Assembly: GCA_963553325.1 (NCBI GenBank)
Contig: CAUVOF010000027.1
Span: 1 to 21,717, forward strand
Length of the DNA stretch: 21,717 bases
Direction: 5' to 3'
From: Cardiobacterium sp963553325
Lineage (GTDB): Bacteria > Pseudomonadota > Gammaproteobacteria > Cardiobacteriales > Cardiobacteriaceae
Shown here in pieces: positions 13,795-21,715 of this stretch (positions are counted from its first letter, which is position 1; the number at the start of each line of letters is the position of its first letter). A program made the translations under genes and the position numbers. The notes under the pieces were generated by a model. It made no database searches. It worked only from the letters and a program-made list of their open reading frames with translations, and was not told where the DNA came from.

Positions 13795-14400
13795 TTAGAA
13801 TGTGCCCGTTAAGTTGCTGGCAGATGGGTTGCCAGAAATTTCGAACATGGTAACGACGCCTTTTACTCCAGAAACACGGCTGGCAACGCTTGCTGCCGCT
13901 TCCGCTTCTTCCTGACTAACGATACCGAGCAGATAGGTATAACCATGTTCCGTCACGATTTTTACCCGTGTTGGGTCAAATCCGGGCAGTTTAATATCCA
14001 GTAGTGCTGCTTTGACTTTAGCGGTTTGTTTGGAATCGTAGGTACGTTCCATGAAAGTGCTACGGCGACCAACAACAAGCTGATTTTCCACCCGTTTAAC
14101 GCCATGTACGGATTTCGCAGCGGCAGTAATTTGCTGGCGGATATTGTCGTCATAGGCTTCACCAGTGAGCAATATTGTGCCGTTGTAGCCAGTAACGCTA
14201 ACGTTGCTGTTATCGGCCAATAATTTGTTATCTGCGATAGTGGCGTGCACTTTGACTTCCAAGGTGTTGTCGTCAATGATAGTCCCTGTTGAGCGTCGAT
14301 CGTGTGCAACAGTGGCGGTGGTTGCTGCACCACCCAACAACAGCGGAGCGCAAGCGGAAAGAAACGGGCTAATAACGAGCAAGAGAAGGATTTTTTTCAT
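13795..14400 (-). CDS. dolP: Dual-BON-domain outer-membrane lipoprotein (DolP/YraP)
   Basis: This 201-residue lipoprotein has a lipobox LSAC with Cys17 after a short signal peptide (MKKILLLLVISPF). RRSTGTIIDDNTLEVKV begins BON domain 1 (about 45-110), and TAKVKAALLDIKLPGFDPT begins BON domain 2 (about 125-190), which ends ASRVSGVKGVVTMFEI. E. coli DolP has the same order, the same DPRSxGTxxDDxTLEV segment and the same C-terminal wording. DolP binds anionic phospholipid and supports outer-membrane integrity and the BAM complex. I start at 14400 because it gives a normal lipoprotein signal; an in-frame ATG at 14421 would put seven residues before it. Neither has a clear ribosome-binding site. 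Two miniature elements occupy the DNA directly upstream, so its promoter may lie in or next to them. Confidence 0.9.
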   Translation of the reverse strand: MKKILLLLVISPFLSACAPLLLGGAATTATVAHDRRSTGTIIDDNTLEVKVHATIADNKLLADNSNVSVTGYNGTILLTGEAYDDNIRQQITAAAKSVHGVKRVENQLVVGRRSTFMERTYDSKQTAKVKAALLDIKLPGFDPTRVKIVTEHGYTYLLGIVSQEEAEAAASVASRVSGVKGVVTMFEISGNPSASNLTGTF

Positions 14401-14442
14401 AATCAAGCGGGTATTTGTCATGGGTTCAGGAAGGCAGAATTA

Positions 14443-14543
14443 TATAGCGATACACGCGAGATGCTGTACAAGGGACACGCTAAAGGCATTACCTTTTCGT
14501 TTTGAACGGTAACACCATACGAGGTTTTGTGTGGATTCCTATA
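14443..14543. mobile_element. 101-bp TATAG-bounded miniature element (short form)
   Basis: The left end TATAGCGATACACGC and the complement of the right end, TATAGGAATCCACAC, match at 11 of 15 positions. The left 14 bases are almost the same as the left end of the next element (14546). Inside, TTACC and GGTAA can pair around a loop. There is no coding capacity. It lies 2 bp from the second element and about 42 bp upstream of dolP. Its status as a mobile element rests on end similarity and its tandem neighbour; the right boundary is the weakest point. Confidence 0.55.
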
Positions 14544-14545
14544 AA

Positions 14546-14698
14546 TATAGCGATACACCGAGAGTTTCAGACAAGGCGCACTGCCGAAGACGCTACGCGG
14601 TTGTACGGCACGGGTTTCCCTAGAAAATGGCGAAGCCTTTTCTAGGGTGTCCGGTTAGGCAGTGCAATACCGTATGAAGCTTTCGGTGGATGGCTATA
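14546..14698. mobile_element. 153-bp TATAG-bounded, Correia-like miniature element (long form)
   Basis: The two ends match as inverted repeats at 22 of 28 positions, starting TATAGC on both sides. Further in, GCACTGCC (14578-14585) pairs with GGCAGTGC (14658-14665). At the centre a perfect 10-bp stem CCCTAGAAAA / TTTTCTAGGG (14618-14627, 14638-14647) encloses a GGC-GAA-GCC loop. The whole element can fold as one long broken hairpin. Size, TA-type ends and palindromic form recall Neisseria Correia elements, which use TATAGTGGATT-type ends, but the internal sequence is not that of Correia. It lies between the porin terminator and dolP. Confidence 0.75.
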
Positions 14699-14711
14699 CA
14701 AGTACGCCACG

Positions 14712-14738
14712 AAAAAAGCGAGCCGTAAGGCTCGCTTT
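14712..14738 (-). terminator. Rho-independent terminator of the porin gene
   Basis: A 10-bp stem (14715-14724 with 14729-14738) closes a GTAA loop and is followed by six T residues on the minus strand. It starts 17 bp after the porin stop codon. Confidence 0.9.
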
Positions 14739-14754
14739 AAACGGACAATACCGC

Positions 14755-15681
14755 TTAGAAGTCGTGGCGAACACCAACAACAACTTTGTAGTTTTCGTCT
14801 TTACCTTTAGCACGCGGATCGTAGTAAGAACCTTCAACCCAGGTGTAGGTGCGCTTGCTCAGGTTATATTGGTAACCGAGAGCATATTCGAACCAGTCGT
14901 TGTTCTTGCCTCTGTCGTCTTTGTAGCCAAAGCCAGCGCGGAAGGTGTTATCACCGAGGTAATATTCACCAGCCAGGTTGTAGTAGCTGTCAGCTTTGTC
15001 TTGTTTTTCGTAACCAAAGCCAACTTTGAAGGTGTCGTTCTTGTAACCAACTGAGCCACCGTAGTATTTGTCGGTTTTACGACCAGCATCACGAGACTGG
15101 TAAGCACCACCAGCAAAGATGCCGTTAGCATCGTAGAATGCTGCGGCTTCCCATGCATCAATGCCTCTGGAGTCAGAAGTGGTGACAACGCTGTTATCGC
15201 CATCCAGAACCATTGAAGCGCCGAGCTTGAAGCCAGACATATCCGGGCTGACGTAGCTGATAACTTTGCTCACACGGTTCGGACCGTGGTGGAATTCACC
15301 AAAGTAAACGTCTTGGAAGTTATCGTTGAAGCTGGTAGCTTGTTTGAACAGGGTGTCTTGACGACCCAGAGTCAGGGTACCGAAGTCACCGCGCAGACCG
15401 AGGTAAGCATAACGGGTACCTTCTTTGCCGCTCAGACCATTGTCATAAGCGTTGAATTCAAAGCGGTAGAATGCTTGCAGACCGCTGCTCAGGTCTTCAT
15501 TGCCACGGATACCGAAACGGGCAACGCTACGGTCCAGATCCCAATTGTTTTTCTTGTCGCCATTAAATTTTTTGGCAACAACAACGGAATGTGCCATTGA
15601 ACCATACAGGGTTGTTTCATTTGCTTGCGTCACGCCAACTACACCGGCCAGTACGCTTAAAGCAATCAGTGATTTTTTCAT
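14755..15681 (-). CDS. Neisseria-type outer-membrane porin (16-stranded trimeric porin family)
   Basis: This 308-residue protein has a signal peptide MKKSLIALSVLAGVVGVTQA, then the porin opening NETTLYGSMAHSV, a first-barrel signature SRVARFGIRGNEDLSSGLQAF-like segment, and AYLGLRGDFGTLTLGRQDT, the conserved strand-turn-strand of Neisserial/Gram-negative porins. It ends GVRHDF, and the terminal Phe is the BAM recognition signal. Strong alternation of polar and aromatic residues fits a beta-barrel. Codon use is notably uniform, as in highly expressed genes. A good sigma-70 promoter and GGAGA upstream of the ATG support high expression. It forms a single-gene unit with its own terminator. Family call secure; ion selectivity unknown. 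Confidence 0.93.
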   Translation of the reverse strand: MKKSLIALSVLAGVVGVTQANETTLYGSMAHSVVVAKKFNGDKKNNWDLDRSVARFGIRGNEDLSSGLQAFYRFEFNAYDNGLSGKEGTRYAYLGLRGDFGTLTLGRQDTLFKQATSFNDNFQDVYFGEFHHGPNRVSKVISYVSPDMSGFKLGASMVLDGDNSVVTTSDSRGIDAWEAAAFYDANGIFAGGAYQSRDAGRKTDKYYGGSVGYKNDTFKVGFGYEKQDKADSYYNLAGEYYLGDNTFRAGFGYKDDRGKNNDWFEYALGYQYNLSKRTYTWVEGSYYDPRAKGKDENYKVVVGVRHDF

Positions 15682-15745
15682 GGTTAAATCTCCAGAAAAG
15701 AATTAAAGTTAAGGAACTTTGAAAATTCCGCCTAATCCGGGGTGA

Positions 15746-15774
15746 ATAATACTGGCTTTTTTGCAGACGTGCAA
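15746..15774 (-). promoter_or_regulatory. Sigma-70 promoter of the porin gene
   Basis: On the minus strand, TTGCAC (15774-15769) and TATTAT (15751-15746) are separated by exactly 17 bp, about 65 bp before the start codon. This leaves a long 5' leader. Confidence 0.75.
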
Positions 15775-15788
15775 CCGTTTTTGTTGCA
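15770..15788. promoter_or_regulatory. Inverted repeat overlapping the porin -35 box
   Basis: TGCAAC (15770-15775) and GTTGCA (15783-15788) form a palindrome with a 7-nt spacer that covers the -35 region. A regulator bound here would affect porin transcription. No regulator is identified. Confidence 0.4.
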
Positions 15789-15911
15789 AGAAACCAACAA
15801 CGTTTTTTTTGTGGTTATTTTACAACTTCCTACCTTTTGCTTTCTCTGTTACGCATCTCAAAAATTACTAAAAACTTCTTGTTTTTAGCGAAGATAGAGA
15901 AGGTTCTCGTT

Positions 15912-16289
15912 TCAATTTTGTGCGCGTTCGCACCAAACGAAAGCCACCGCATAATCGCGTTCGTCGCTCAAGCTGAGATGGATTTTTGCGACGCCACGCG
16001 CGCTTTGCATCGTTTTTACAACTTTTGTTAATGCAAAACCGGGTGCGCCGTGTTCGTTCTTCTGCACACAGATGGCTGGCATCACTAGTGGCGCGCACAG
16101 GCCGGTGCCGAAGGCTTTACTCAGCGCTTCTTTGGCTGCCCAGCGCAGGGCAAGGTAGCGCACCGGGTCTTTTTGTGCAGGCAGTTGTGCCAGTTCGTCG
16201 GGATGCAGGATTTTTTCTGCAAGGCGTTGCGCGTGTTTTTGATACAACGCAGCGATACGGCGTTTGTCGATGATGTCAGTACCAATCAT
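15912..16289 (-). CDS. acpS: Holo-[acyl-carrier-protein] synthase
   Basis: This small cytosolic enzyme transfers 4'-phosphopantetheine from CoA to acyl carrier protein. The 125 residues begin MIGTDIIDKRRI (Asp5, metal ligand). RWAAKEALSKAFGTG carries Glu54, the other metal ligand. IHLSLSDERDYAVAFV is the conserved C-terminal strand block. Relative to E. coli AcpS it lacks about four residues at the start, and no clear ribosome-binding site precedes the ATG. It lies behind lysC after a terminator, only 18 bp from the hairpin, so it may depend on read-through or on a promoter inside that region. Confidence 0.93.
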   Translation of the reverse strand: MIGTDIIDKRRIAALYQKHAQRLAEKILHPDELAQLPAQKDPVRYLALRWAAKEALSKAFGTGLCAPLVMPAICVQKNEHGAPGFALTKVVKTMQSARGVAKIHLSLSDERDYAVAFVWCERAQN

Positions 16290-16307
16290 TTTTGTGATTC
16301 AGGTGTG

Positions 16308-16333
16308 AAAAAAGCGGGACTTGCCCGCTTTTT
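16308..16333 (-). terminator. Terminator between lysC and acpS
   Basis: A 10-bp stem AAAAAGCGGG / CCCGCTTTTT (16309-16318 with 16324-16333) with a 5-nt loop, followed by T residues on the minus strand. It ends the recA-recX-alaS-lysC cluster and lies just before the acpS start. Confidence 0.85.
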
Positions 16334-16349
16334 GGTGTTGGTAACGCCG

Positions 16350-17567
16350 TTAGGCTTTTTCTAGCCCGAATGCTTCGTGCAGGGCGCGCACAGCGAGTTC
16401 GAGGTATTTTTCGTCAATACCGACAGATATTTTGATTTCCGAGGTGCTGATGATGTGGATGTTAATGCCTTCTTTGGCGAGCGCCTGGAACATGGTGCTG
16501 GCAACGGCGGTGTGCGAACGCATGCCAACGCCGACGATGGATACTTTGGCGATGTTTGAGCCGTGGACAACCACGCCAGTTGCTGGCGGGAAGGTTTTTT
16601 GCAGGATTTCTACGGTGGCTTCGTAGTCGCCGCGCGGTACGGTAAAGGTGAAGTCGTTTTTGCCGTCAATACCGATGTTCTGAATAATCATATCGACGTT
16701 GATGTTGGCCGCACCGACCGGGGCAAGGATTTGGTAGGCAATGCCCGGTTCGTCCGGAACGTCCACGACATTGACTTGGGCTTCGTCGCGGCTGAATGCG
16801 ATGCCGGTGATGATGGCTGATTCCACGGGTTTCTCCTCTTCGAGACTAATCAGGGTGCCTTCGCCGTCTTCAAAGCTGGAGAGGACGCGAAGCGGGACTT
16901 TGTATTTGCCGGCGAATTCGACCGAGCGGATTTGCAGCACTTTTGAGCCGAGGCTGGCCATTTCCAGCATTTCTTCAAAGGTGATGCGGTCAAGTTTGCG
17001 CGCTTTGGGTTCGACGCGCGGGTCGGTGGTGTAAACACCATCGACGTCGGTGTAGATTTGGCATTCGTCGGCGTGCAAGGCAGCGGCAAGGGCGACAGCG
17101 GTGGTGTCTGAGCCACCACGACCGAGGGTGGTGATGTTGCCGTGTTCGTCCATGCCTTGGAAGCCGGCGACGATAACGATTTTGCCGGCGTTCAAATCGC
17201 GGCGGATGTTTTCGCTGTCGATGCCTTTGATGCGCGCTTTCATGTGGACGCTGTCGGTCAGGATTTTCACTTGGCCGCCGGTGTAAGACACCGCCGGTAC
17301 GCCGCGTTTTTCGATGGCGATGGCGAGCAGGGCGATGCTCACTTGTTCGCCGGTGGACATCAGAACGTCCATTTCGCGCGGGCTGGGGCGTTTATCGATG
17401 TCGTGCGCGAGCGCGATGAGGCGGTTGGTTTCGCCGCTCATCGCCGAGACGGTAACGACGACGTCGTTACCCGCTTTTTGTGCGGCGATGCATCTGGCGG
17501 CGACGTTTTCGATGCGCTCAACCGAACCCATCGAGGTGCCGCCGTATTTTTGTACGATCAATGCCAT
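16350..17567 (-). CDS. lysC: Aspartate kinase, monofunctional
   Basis: This 405-residue enzyme phosphorylates aspartate, the first step toward lysine, threonine, methionine and diaminopimelate. The kinase domain begins ALIVQKYGGTSMGSVERI (Lys7). TVSAMSGETNRLI and STGEQVSIALLA follow, and then AGFQGMDEHGNITTLGRGGSDTT and YTDVDGVYTTDPR. Residues from about 265 on form two ACT domains (ITGIAFSRDEAQVNVVDVPD and KVSIVGVGMRSHTAVASTMF), the allosteric site for amino-acid feedback. Length and layout match the single-function class, without a homoserine dehydrogenase part. AAGGAA lies right behind the alaS stop, which is 12 bp upstream, so alaS-lysC is transcribed together. A terminator follows. Confidence 0.96.
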   Translation of the reverse strand: MALIVQKYGGTSMGSVERIENVAARCIAAQKAGNDVVVTVSAMSGETNRLIALAHDIDKRPSPREMDVLMSTGEQVSIALLAIAIEKRGVPAVSYTGGQVKILTDSVHMKARIKGIDSENIRRDLNAGKIVIVAGFQGMDEHGNITTLGRGGSDTTAVALAAALHADECQIYTDVDGVYTTDPRVEPKARKLDRITFEEMLEMASLGSKVLQIRSVEFAGKYKVPLRVLSSFEDGEGTLISLEEEKPVESAIITGIAFSRDEAQVNVVDVPDEPGIAYQILAPVGAANINVDMIIQNIGIDGKNDFTFTVPRGDYEATVEILQKTFPPATGVVVHGSNIAKVSIVGVGMRSHTAVASTMFQALAKEGINIHIISTSEIKISVGIDEKYLELAVRALHEAFGLEKA

Positions 17568-17579
17568 TGTCGTGTTCCT

Positions 17580-20207
17580 TTATGGTTTTTCGGGCAGGAC
17601 TTGTGCCAGTGCGGCAAGTGCCGCCGGCAATCCTGCGGGATTTTTGCCGCCTGCCTGGGCGAAATCGGGGCGACCACCGCCCTTGCCGCCGATGTGTGTT
17701 GCCAGCTCGCGGATGATGTTGCCCGCGTGCAGTCCGCTCGCCGCTTTGCTGACGCTGACGATGAGGCGGGCGGTGTCGTCATCAACACTACCGATGACGA
17801 CGACGTCGGCGCCGTGGCGGTCGCGTAGCTGGTCGGCGGTGTCGCGCAGGGTGGCGTTATCAATGCCATCGCGTTGCAGCGCCAGCGTTTTCCAGCCGTT
17901 GATGGTTTGGATTTCGGCGCTGCCGCTATCGCCACCTTGGGCGAGCTGGCGTTTCAGCGTCTGCACGTCTTTTTCTAACGTTTTCAGCTGTTGTTGCAGA
18001 GCGCTGATGCGTTCTGGCAGGTGCTCGCCGTCGGTTTTCAGCAAGGCTGCACTTTCGGCGAGCAACGCTTCGCTGTGCGCCAGGTATTCCAGCGCTGCCA
18101 GTCCGCAGACGACTTCAATGCGGCGCACACCGGCGGAAACGGCGCCTTGTGAGACGACTTTGGCGAGACCGATTTCGCCGAGACGGCCGACGTGCGTACC
18201 GCCACACAGTTCGATAGAGAAGCCATCATCGCCCATGCTGACCACGCGCACCACGTCGCCGTATTTTTCGCCAAAGAGCGCCATTGCGCCTTTTTTCTGC
18301 GCGTCATCGCGCGACATTTGTTCGATGACGACTGGAGCGTTGCCGAGGATTTGCGCGTTCATCATCGCTTCTACTTGCGCGATTTCGGCGGCGTTGAGCG
18401 CTTTGTCGTGCGAGAAGTCGAAGCGGGTGCGGCGCTCGTCAACGAGTGAGCCTTTTTGCTGGACGTGCGTGCCAAGGGTGCTGCGCAGCGCTTTGTGCAG
18501 CAGGTGGGTGGCGGAATGGTGACGCTTGATGGCGGCACGGCGGGCGTGGTCGATTTCTGCTTGTGCGCTTTCGCCAACGCTGATTTCGCCGCTTTCGACA
18601 CGACCAATGTGCAGGAAGGCATCGCCCTGTTTTTGTGTGTCTTCAACGCGGAAGACGCCGCTGGCTGTGCGGATGGTGCCGCTGTCGCCGACTTGACCGC
18701 CGGATTCGCCGTAAAACGGGGTGCGGTCAAGAATAACCACACCGCTTGCGCCTTCGGTGAGATGTGTAACCGCAGCGCCATCGGCGAAGAGTTGCATGAT
18801 TTGCGCGCTGCCGCTTTCGTGTTCGTAACCGTCAAAGGCGGTTTTGCCGCTGATGTTCAATTTCTGTGCGGCATCGAATTTGCCCGCTGCCTTGGCGCGT
18901 TCGCGCTGCGTTTCCATCGCCGCGTCGTAGCCGTCCATGTCCAGCGTCAGGCCGCGTTCGCGGGCGATGTCGGCGGTAAGATCAACCGGGAAGCCGTAGG
19001 TGTCGTAGAGTTTGAAGACGGTTTCGCCGGGGATTTCCGTGCCTTGCATCTCGCTCAGCGCTTTTTCCAGCACTTCCAGCCCCGCTTCCAACGTTTGCGC
19101 GAAGCGCTCTTCTTCGCGCTGGATGGCTTGGGTGATACGTGCTTCGGCTTCGACGATTTCCGGGTAAGCCTCGCCCATTTCGGCGACGAGCGGCGCGACC
19201 AGTTTTGAGAAAAACGGCTGGTTTTGGCCGAGTTTGTAACCGTGGCGGATGGCGCGGCGCATGATGCGGCGCAGGACGTAGCCGCGGCCTTCGTTGCCGG
19301 GCAGGACACCATCAACCATGAGGAAGACGGTGGCGCGGATGTGGTCGGCGATGACTTTGAGCGAGGTTTGTTCGAGGTCATCGCAACCGGTCGCTTCTGC
19401 CGCAGCGGCAATCAGTTTGCGGAAGATGTCGATTTCGTAGTTGGAATGCACGCCCTGCAAGACAGCAGCGATGCGTTCTAGCCCCATGCCGGTGTCGATG
19501 GACGGGCGCGGCAGCGGTTTCATCGTACCGCTGGCGTCGCGCTCAAATTGCATGAAGACGATGTTCCAGATTTCGATGAAGCGGTCGCCGTCTTCTTCCG
19601 GTGAACCGGGTGGCCCGCCCCACACTTCCGGACCGTGGTCGTAGAAGATTTCCGAGCAGGGGCCGCAGGGGCCGGTGTCGCCCATCGCCCAAAAGTTGTC
19701 GGATTCGTACTTGGCTTTGCCCGGTTTGTCGCCGATGCGGATGATTTTTTCCTCTGGCAGACCGACTTTGTCGCGCCAGATGGCATAGGCTTCGTCGTCT
19801 TCGTGGTAAACGGTGACGCAGAGTTTTTCCGGTGGCAGGCCAAAGACTTGGGTCAGCAGGTTCCAGGCGAAGGGGATGGCTTCTTCTTTGAAGTAGTCGC
19901 CGAAGCTGAAGTTGCCGAGCATTTCAAAGAAGGTGTGATGGCGTGCGGTGTAGCCGACGTTTTCCAGGTCGTTATGCTTGCCGCCGGCGCGGACGCAGCG
20001 TTGCGAGGTGGTGGCGCGTTTGTAATCGCGTGTTTCGCTGCCGGTGAAGGTGTCCTTGAATTGCACCATGCCCGCGTTGGTAAAGAGCAGGGTTGGGTCG
20101 TTGCCCGGCACGAGCGAGGAAGAGTGAACGATTTTGTGGCCGTGTTCGGCGAAGTAGTCAAGGAAGGCGCGCCGGATTTCGGCGGTGGTTTGGGGTTTAT
20201 GTTTCAT
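17580..20207 (-). CDS. alaS: Alanyl-tRNA synthetase
   Basis: This 875-residue class II synthetase charges tRNA-Ala and edits mischarged serine and glycine. The N-terminal catalytic core shows FLDYFAEHGHKIVHSSSLVP and FTNAGMVQFKDTFTG, then GYTARHHTFFEMLGNFSFGDYF and RPSIDTGMGLERIA. The editing domain carries HHSATHLLHKALR and CGGTHVGRLGEIG, the zinc-binding HxxxH and Cys/His residues. The C-terminal C-Ala domain ends in GGKGGGRPDFAQAGG. Length is full. The ATG overlaps the recX stop by 11 bp, which links its translation to recX, and lysC follows 12 bp on. Confidence 0.97.
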   Translation of the reverse strand: MKHKPQTTAEIRRAFLDYFAEHGHKIVHSSSLVPGNDPTLLFTNAGMVQFKDTFTGSETRDYKRATTSQRCVRAGGKHNDLENVGYTARHHTFFEMLGNFSFGDYFKEEAIPFAWNLLTQVFGLPPEKLCVTVYHEDDEAYAIWRDKVGLPEEKIIRIGDKPGKAKYESDNFWAMGDTGPCGPCSEIFYDHGPEVWGGPPGSPEEDGDRFIEIWNIVFMQFERDASGTMKPLPRPSIDTGMGLERIAAVLQGVHSNYEIDIFRKLIAAAAEATGCDDLEQTSLKVIADHIRATVFLMVDGVLPGNEGRGYVLRRIMRRAIRHGYKLGQNQPFFSKLVAPLVAEMGEAYPEIVEAEARITQAIQREEERFAQTLEAGLEVLEKALSEMQGTEIPGETVFKLYDTYGFPVDLTADIARERGLTLDMDGYDAAMETQRERAKAAGKFDAAQKLNISGKTAFDGYEHESGSAQIMQLFADGAAVTHLTEGASGVVILDRTPFYGESGGQVGDSGTIRTASGVFRVEDTQKQGDAFLHIGRVESGEISVGESAQAEIDHARRAAIKRHHSATHLLHKALRSTLGTHVQQKGSLVDERRTRFDFSHDKALNAAEIAQVEAMMNAQILGNAPVVIEQMSRDDAQKKGAMALFGEKYGDVVRVVSMGDDGFSIELCGGTHVGRLGEIGLAKVVSQGAVSAGVRRIEVVCGLAALEYLAHSEALLAESAALLKTDGEHLPERISALQQQLKTLEKDVQTLKRQLAQGGDSGSAEIQTINGWKTLALQRDGIDNATLRDTADQLRDRHGADVVVIGSVDDDTARLIVSVSKAASGLHAGNIIRELATHIGGKGGGRPDFAQAGGKNPAGLPAALAALAQVLPEKP

Positions 20208-20643
20208 CTTGGGTTGCTGTCATTGCTTGCTGGATTTCTTCGTAACTGAAGCCGCGCTGCGCCATGAAACGCTGCCGCTTCGCCCGCTCCTGCGGCGTGC
20301 TGGCCGGGGTGCTGTATTTTTTTTGGTAAACGGCGCGGGCGGCGGCGAACCAGTCAGCGCTGTCGAGGGTCTCGCGCAAAAGCTCGCCACGGATGCCGCG
20401 CATTTCCAGTTCATGGCGCATTTTCAGGCGACCGTAACCGCTGTGGCCGCGCAGGTAGCTTTCGGCAAAGCGGGCGTCGCTTTGCCAGCCACGCGCGGCG
20501 AGGTCGTCGAGGACGGCGGTGATGTCGGCGGCTTCAAAGTCGCCCAGTTTGGCGACAAGTTCGGCGCGGCTGTGTTCGCGCCGCGCCAAGGCGGCAAGGC
20601 AGCGCGCCTCAATGGCGCGCCGGGCGTCATCAGAAGAGCTCAT
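20197..20643 (-). CDS. recX: RecX regulatory protein
   Basis: This 148-residue helical repeat protein binds RecA filaments and restrains their growth. Typical pieces are IEARCLAALARREHSRAEL, VLDDLAARGWQSDARFAESY, GRLKMRHELEMRGI and AKRQRFMAQRGFSYEEIQQA, the last being the final three-helix unit. I start at ATG 20643; a GTG one codon upstream (20646) is also possible. The start lies inside the end of recA (14-bp overlap) with no strong ribosome-binding site, so translation is probably coupled to recA and kept low. The 3' end overlaps the alaS start by 11 bp. Confidence 0.93.
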   Translation of the reverse strand: MSSSDDARRAIEARCLAALARREHSRAELVAKLGDFEAADITAVLDDLAARGWQSDARFAESYLRGHSGYGRLKMRHELEMRGIRGELLRETLDSADWFAAARAVYQKKYSTPASTPQERAKRQRFMAQRGFSYEEIQQAMTATQDET

Positions 20644-21715
20644 CACCGTCGGCGGCTTCGTCGCCTGCGTCTTCCTTGGCGTTATCGCTGCTTACCGGCA
20701 GTTCGGCGTCGGCGTTGCCGATGTAGTGCTCGCGGATTTTTGCCTCGATTTCGGCGGCAAGCTCCGGTTTTTCGGTGAGGTAGGCGCGGACTTTTTCTTT
20801 GCCCTGGCCGATTTTGTCGCTGCCGTAGCTGTACCAGGCGCCGGATTTTTGGATGACGTCAATAGCGACGCCGAGGTCGATGATTTCGCCAATGCGCGAG
20901 ATGCCCTGACCGTAGAGGACGTCAAATTCTGCCTGTTTGAACGGCGGCGATACTTTGTTTTTCACCACTTTGACGCGGGTTTGGTTGCCCAGCACTTCAT
21001 CGCCTTCTTTAACGGAACCGGTGCGACGGATGTCGAGGCGCACAGAAGCGTAGAACTTGAGCGCGTTACCGCCGGTGGTGGTTTCCGGCGAGCCAAACAT
21101 CACGCCGATTTTCATGCGGATTTGGTTGATGAAGATGACCAGCGTGTTGGCGCGCTTGATGTTGGCGGTGAGTTTGCGTAGCGCCTGGCTCATCAGCCGC
21201 GCTTGCAGGCCGACGTGCGAGTCGCCCATTTCGCCTTCGATTTCTGCTTTCGGGGTGAGTGCGGCGACGGAATCGATGACGATGACGCTGAACGCGCCGG
21301 AACGCACCAGTGCATCGGCGATTTCCAGCGCCTGTTCGCCGGTGTCGGGCTGGGTGATGTAGAGGTCGTCGGTATTGACGCCGAGTTTGCGCGCGTAAAT
21401 CGGGTCGAGGGCGTGCTCGGCATCAATAAAGGCGGCCGTGCCGCCTGCTTTCTGCGCTTCGGCAATGACGTGCAAGGTGAGCGTCGTCTTGCCAGAGGAT
21501 TCCGGGCCGTAGATTTCGACGATGCGTCCGCGTGGCAGACCGCCGATGCCAAGAGCGATGTCCAGGCCGAGCGAGCCGGTGGAAATCGCCTGGATGTCGT
21601 GTTCGGTGGTTTGGTCGCCAAGACGCATCACCGTGCCTTTGCCGAATTGTTTGTCCAGTTGCGCCAGCACCGCTTTCAGCGCTTTTTCCTGTTCTTCCGA
21701 GATTTGTTTGCTCAT
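20630..21715 (-). CDS. recA: RecA recombinase
   Basis: This 361-residue ATPase forms filaments on single-stranded DNA, carries out strand exchange and triggers LexA cleavage. Walker A is GPESSGKTT at 70-78. Walker B lies in VIVIDSVAAL. Loop L1 follows EGEMGDSHVGLQARLMSQAL, FINQIRMKIGVMFGSPETTTGGNALKFYASVR covers loop L2, and the acidic tail ends EAADGDELF. No intein or split is present. The ATG is at 21715, 2 bp from the window edge, so its promoter and any LexA box lie outside. It heads recA-recX-alaS-lysC on the minus strand. Confidence 0.98.
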   Translation of the reverse strand: MSKQISEEQEKALKAVLAQLDKQFGKGTVMRLGDQTTEHDIQAISTGSLGLDIALGIGGLPRGRIVEIYGPESSGKTTLTLHVIAEAQKAGGTAAFIDAEHALDPIYARKLGVNTDDLYITQPDTGEQALEIADALVRSGAFSVIVIDSVAALTPKAEIEGEMGDSHVGLQARLMSQALRKLTANIKRANTLVIFINQIRMKIGVMFGSPETTTGGNALKFYASVRLDIRRTGSVKEGDEVLGNQTRVKVVKNKVSPPFKQAEFDVLYGQGISRIGEIIDLGVAIDVIQKSGAWYSYGSDKIGQGKEKVRAYLTEKPELAAEIEAKIREHYIGNADAELPVSSDNAKEDAGDEAADGDELF

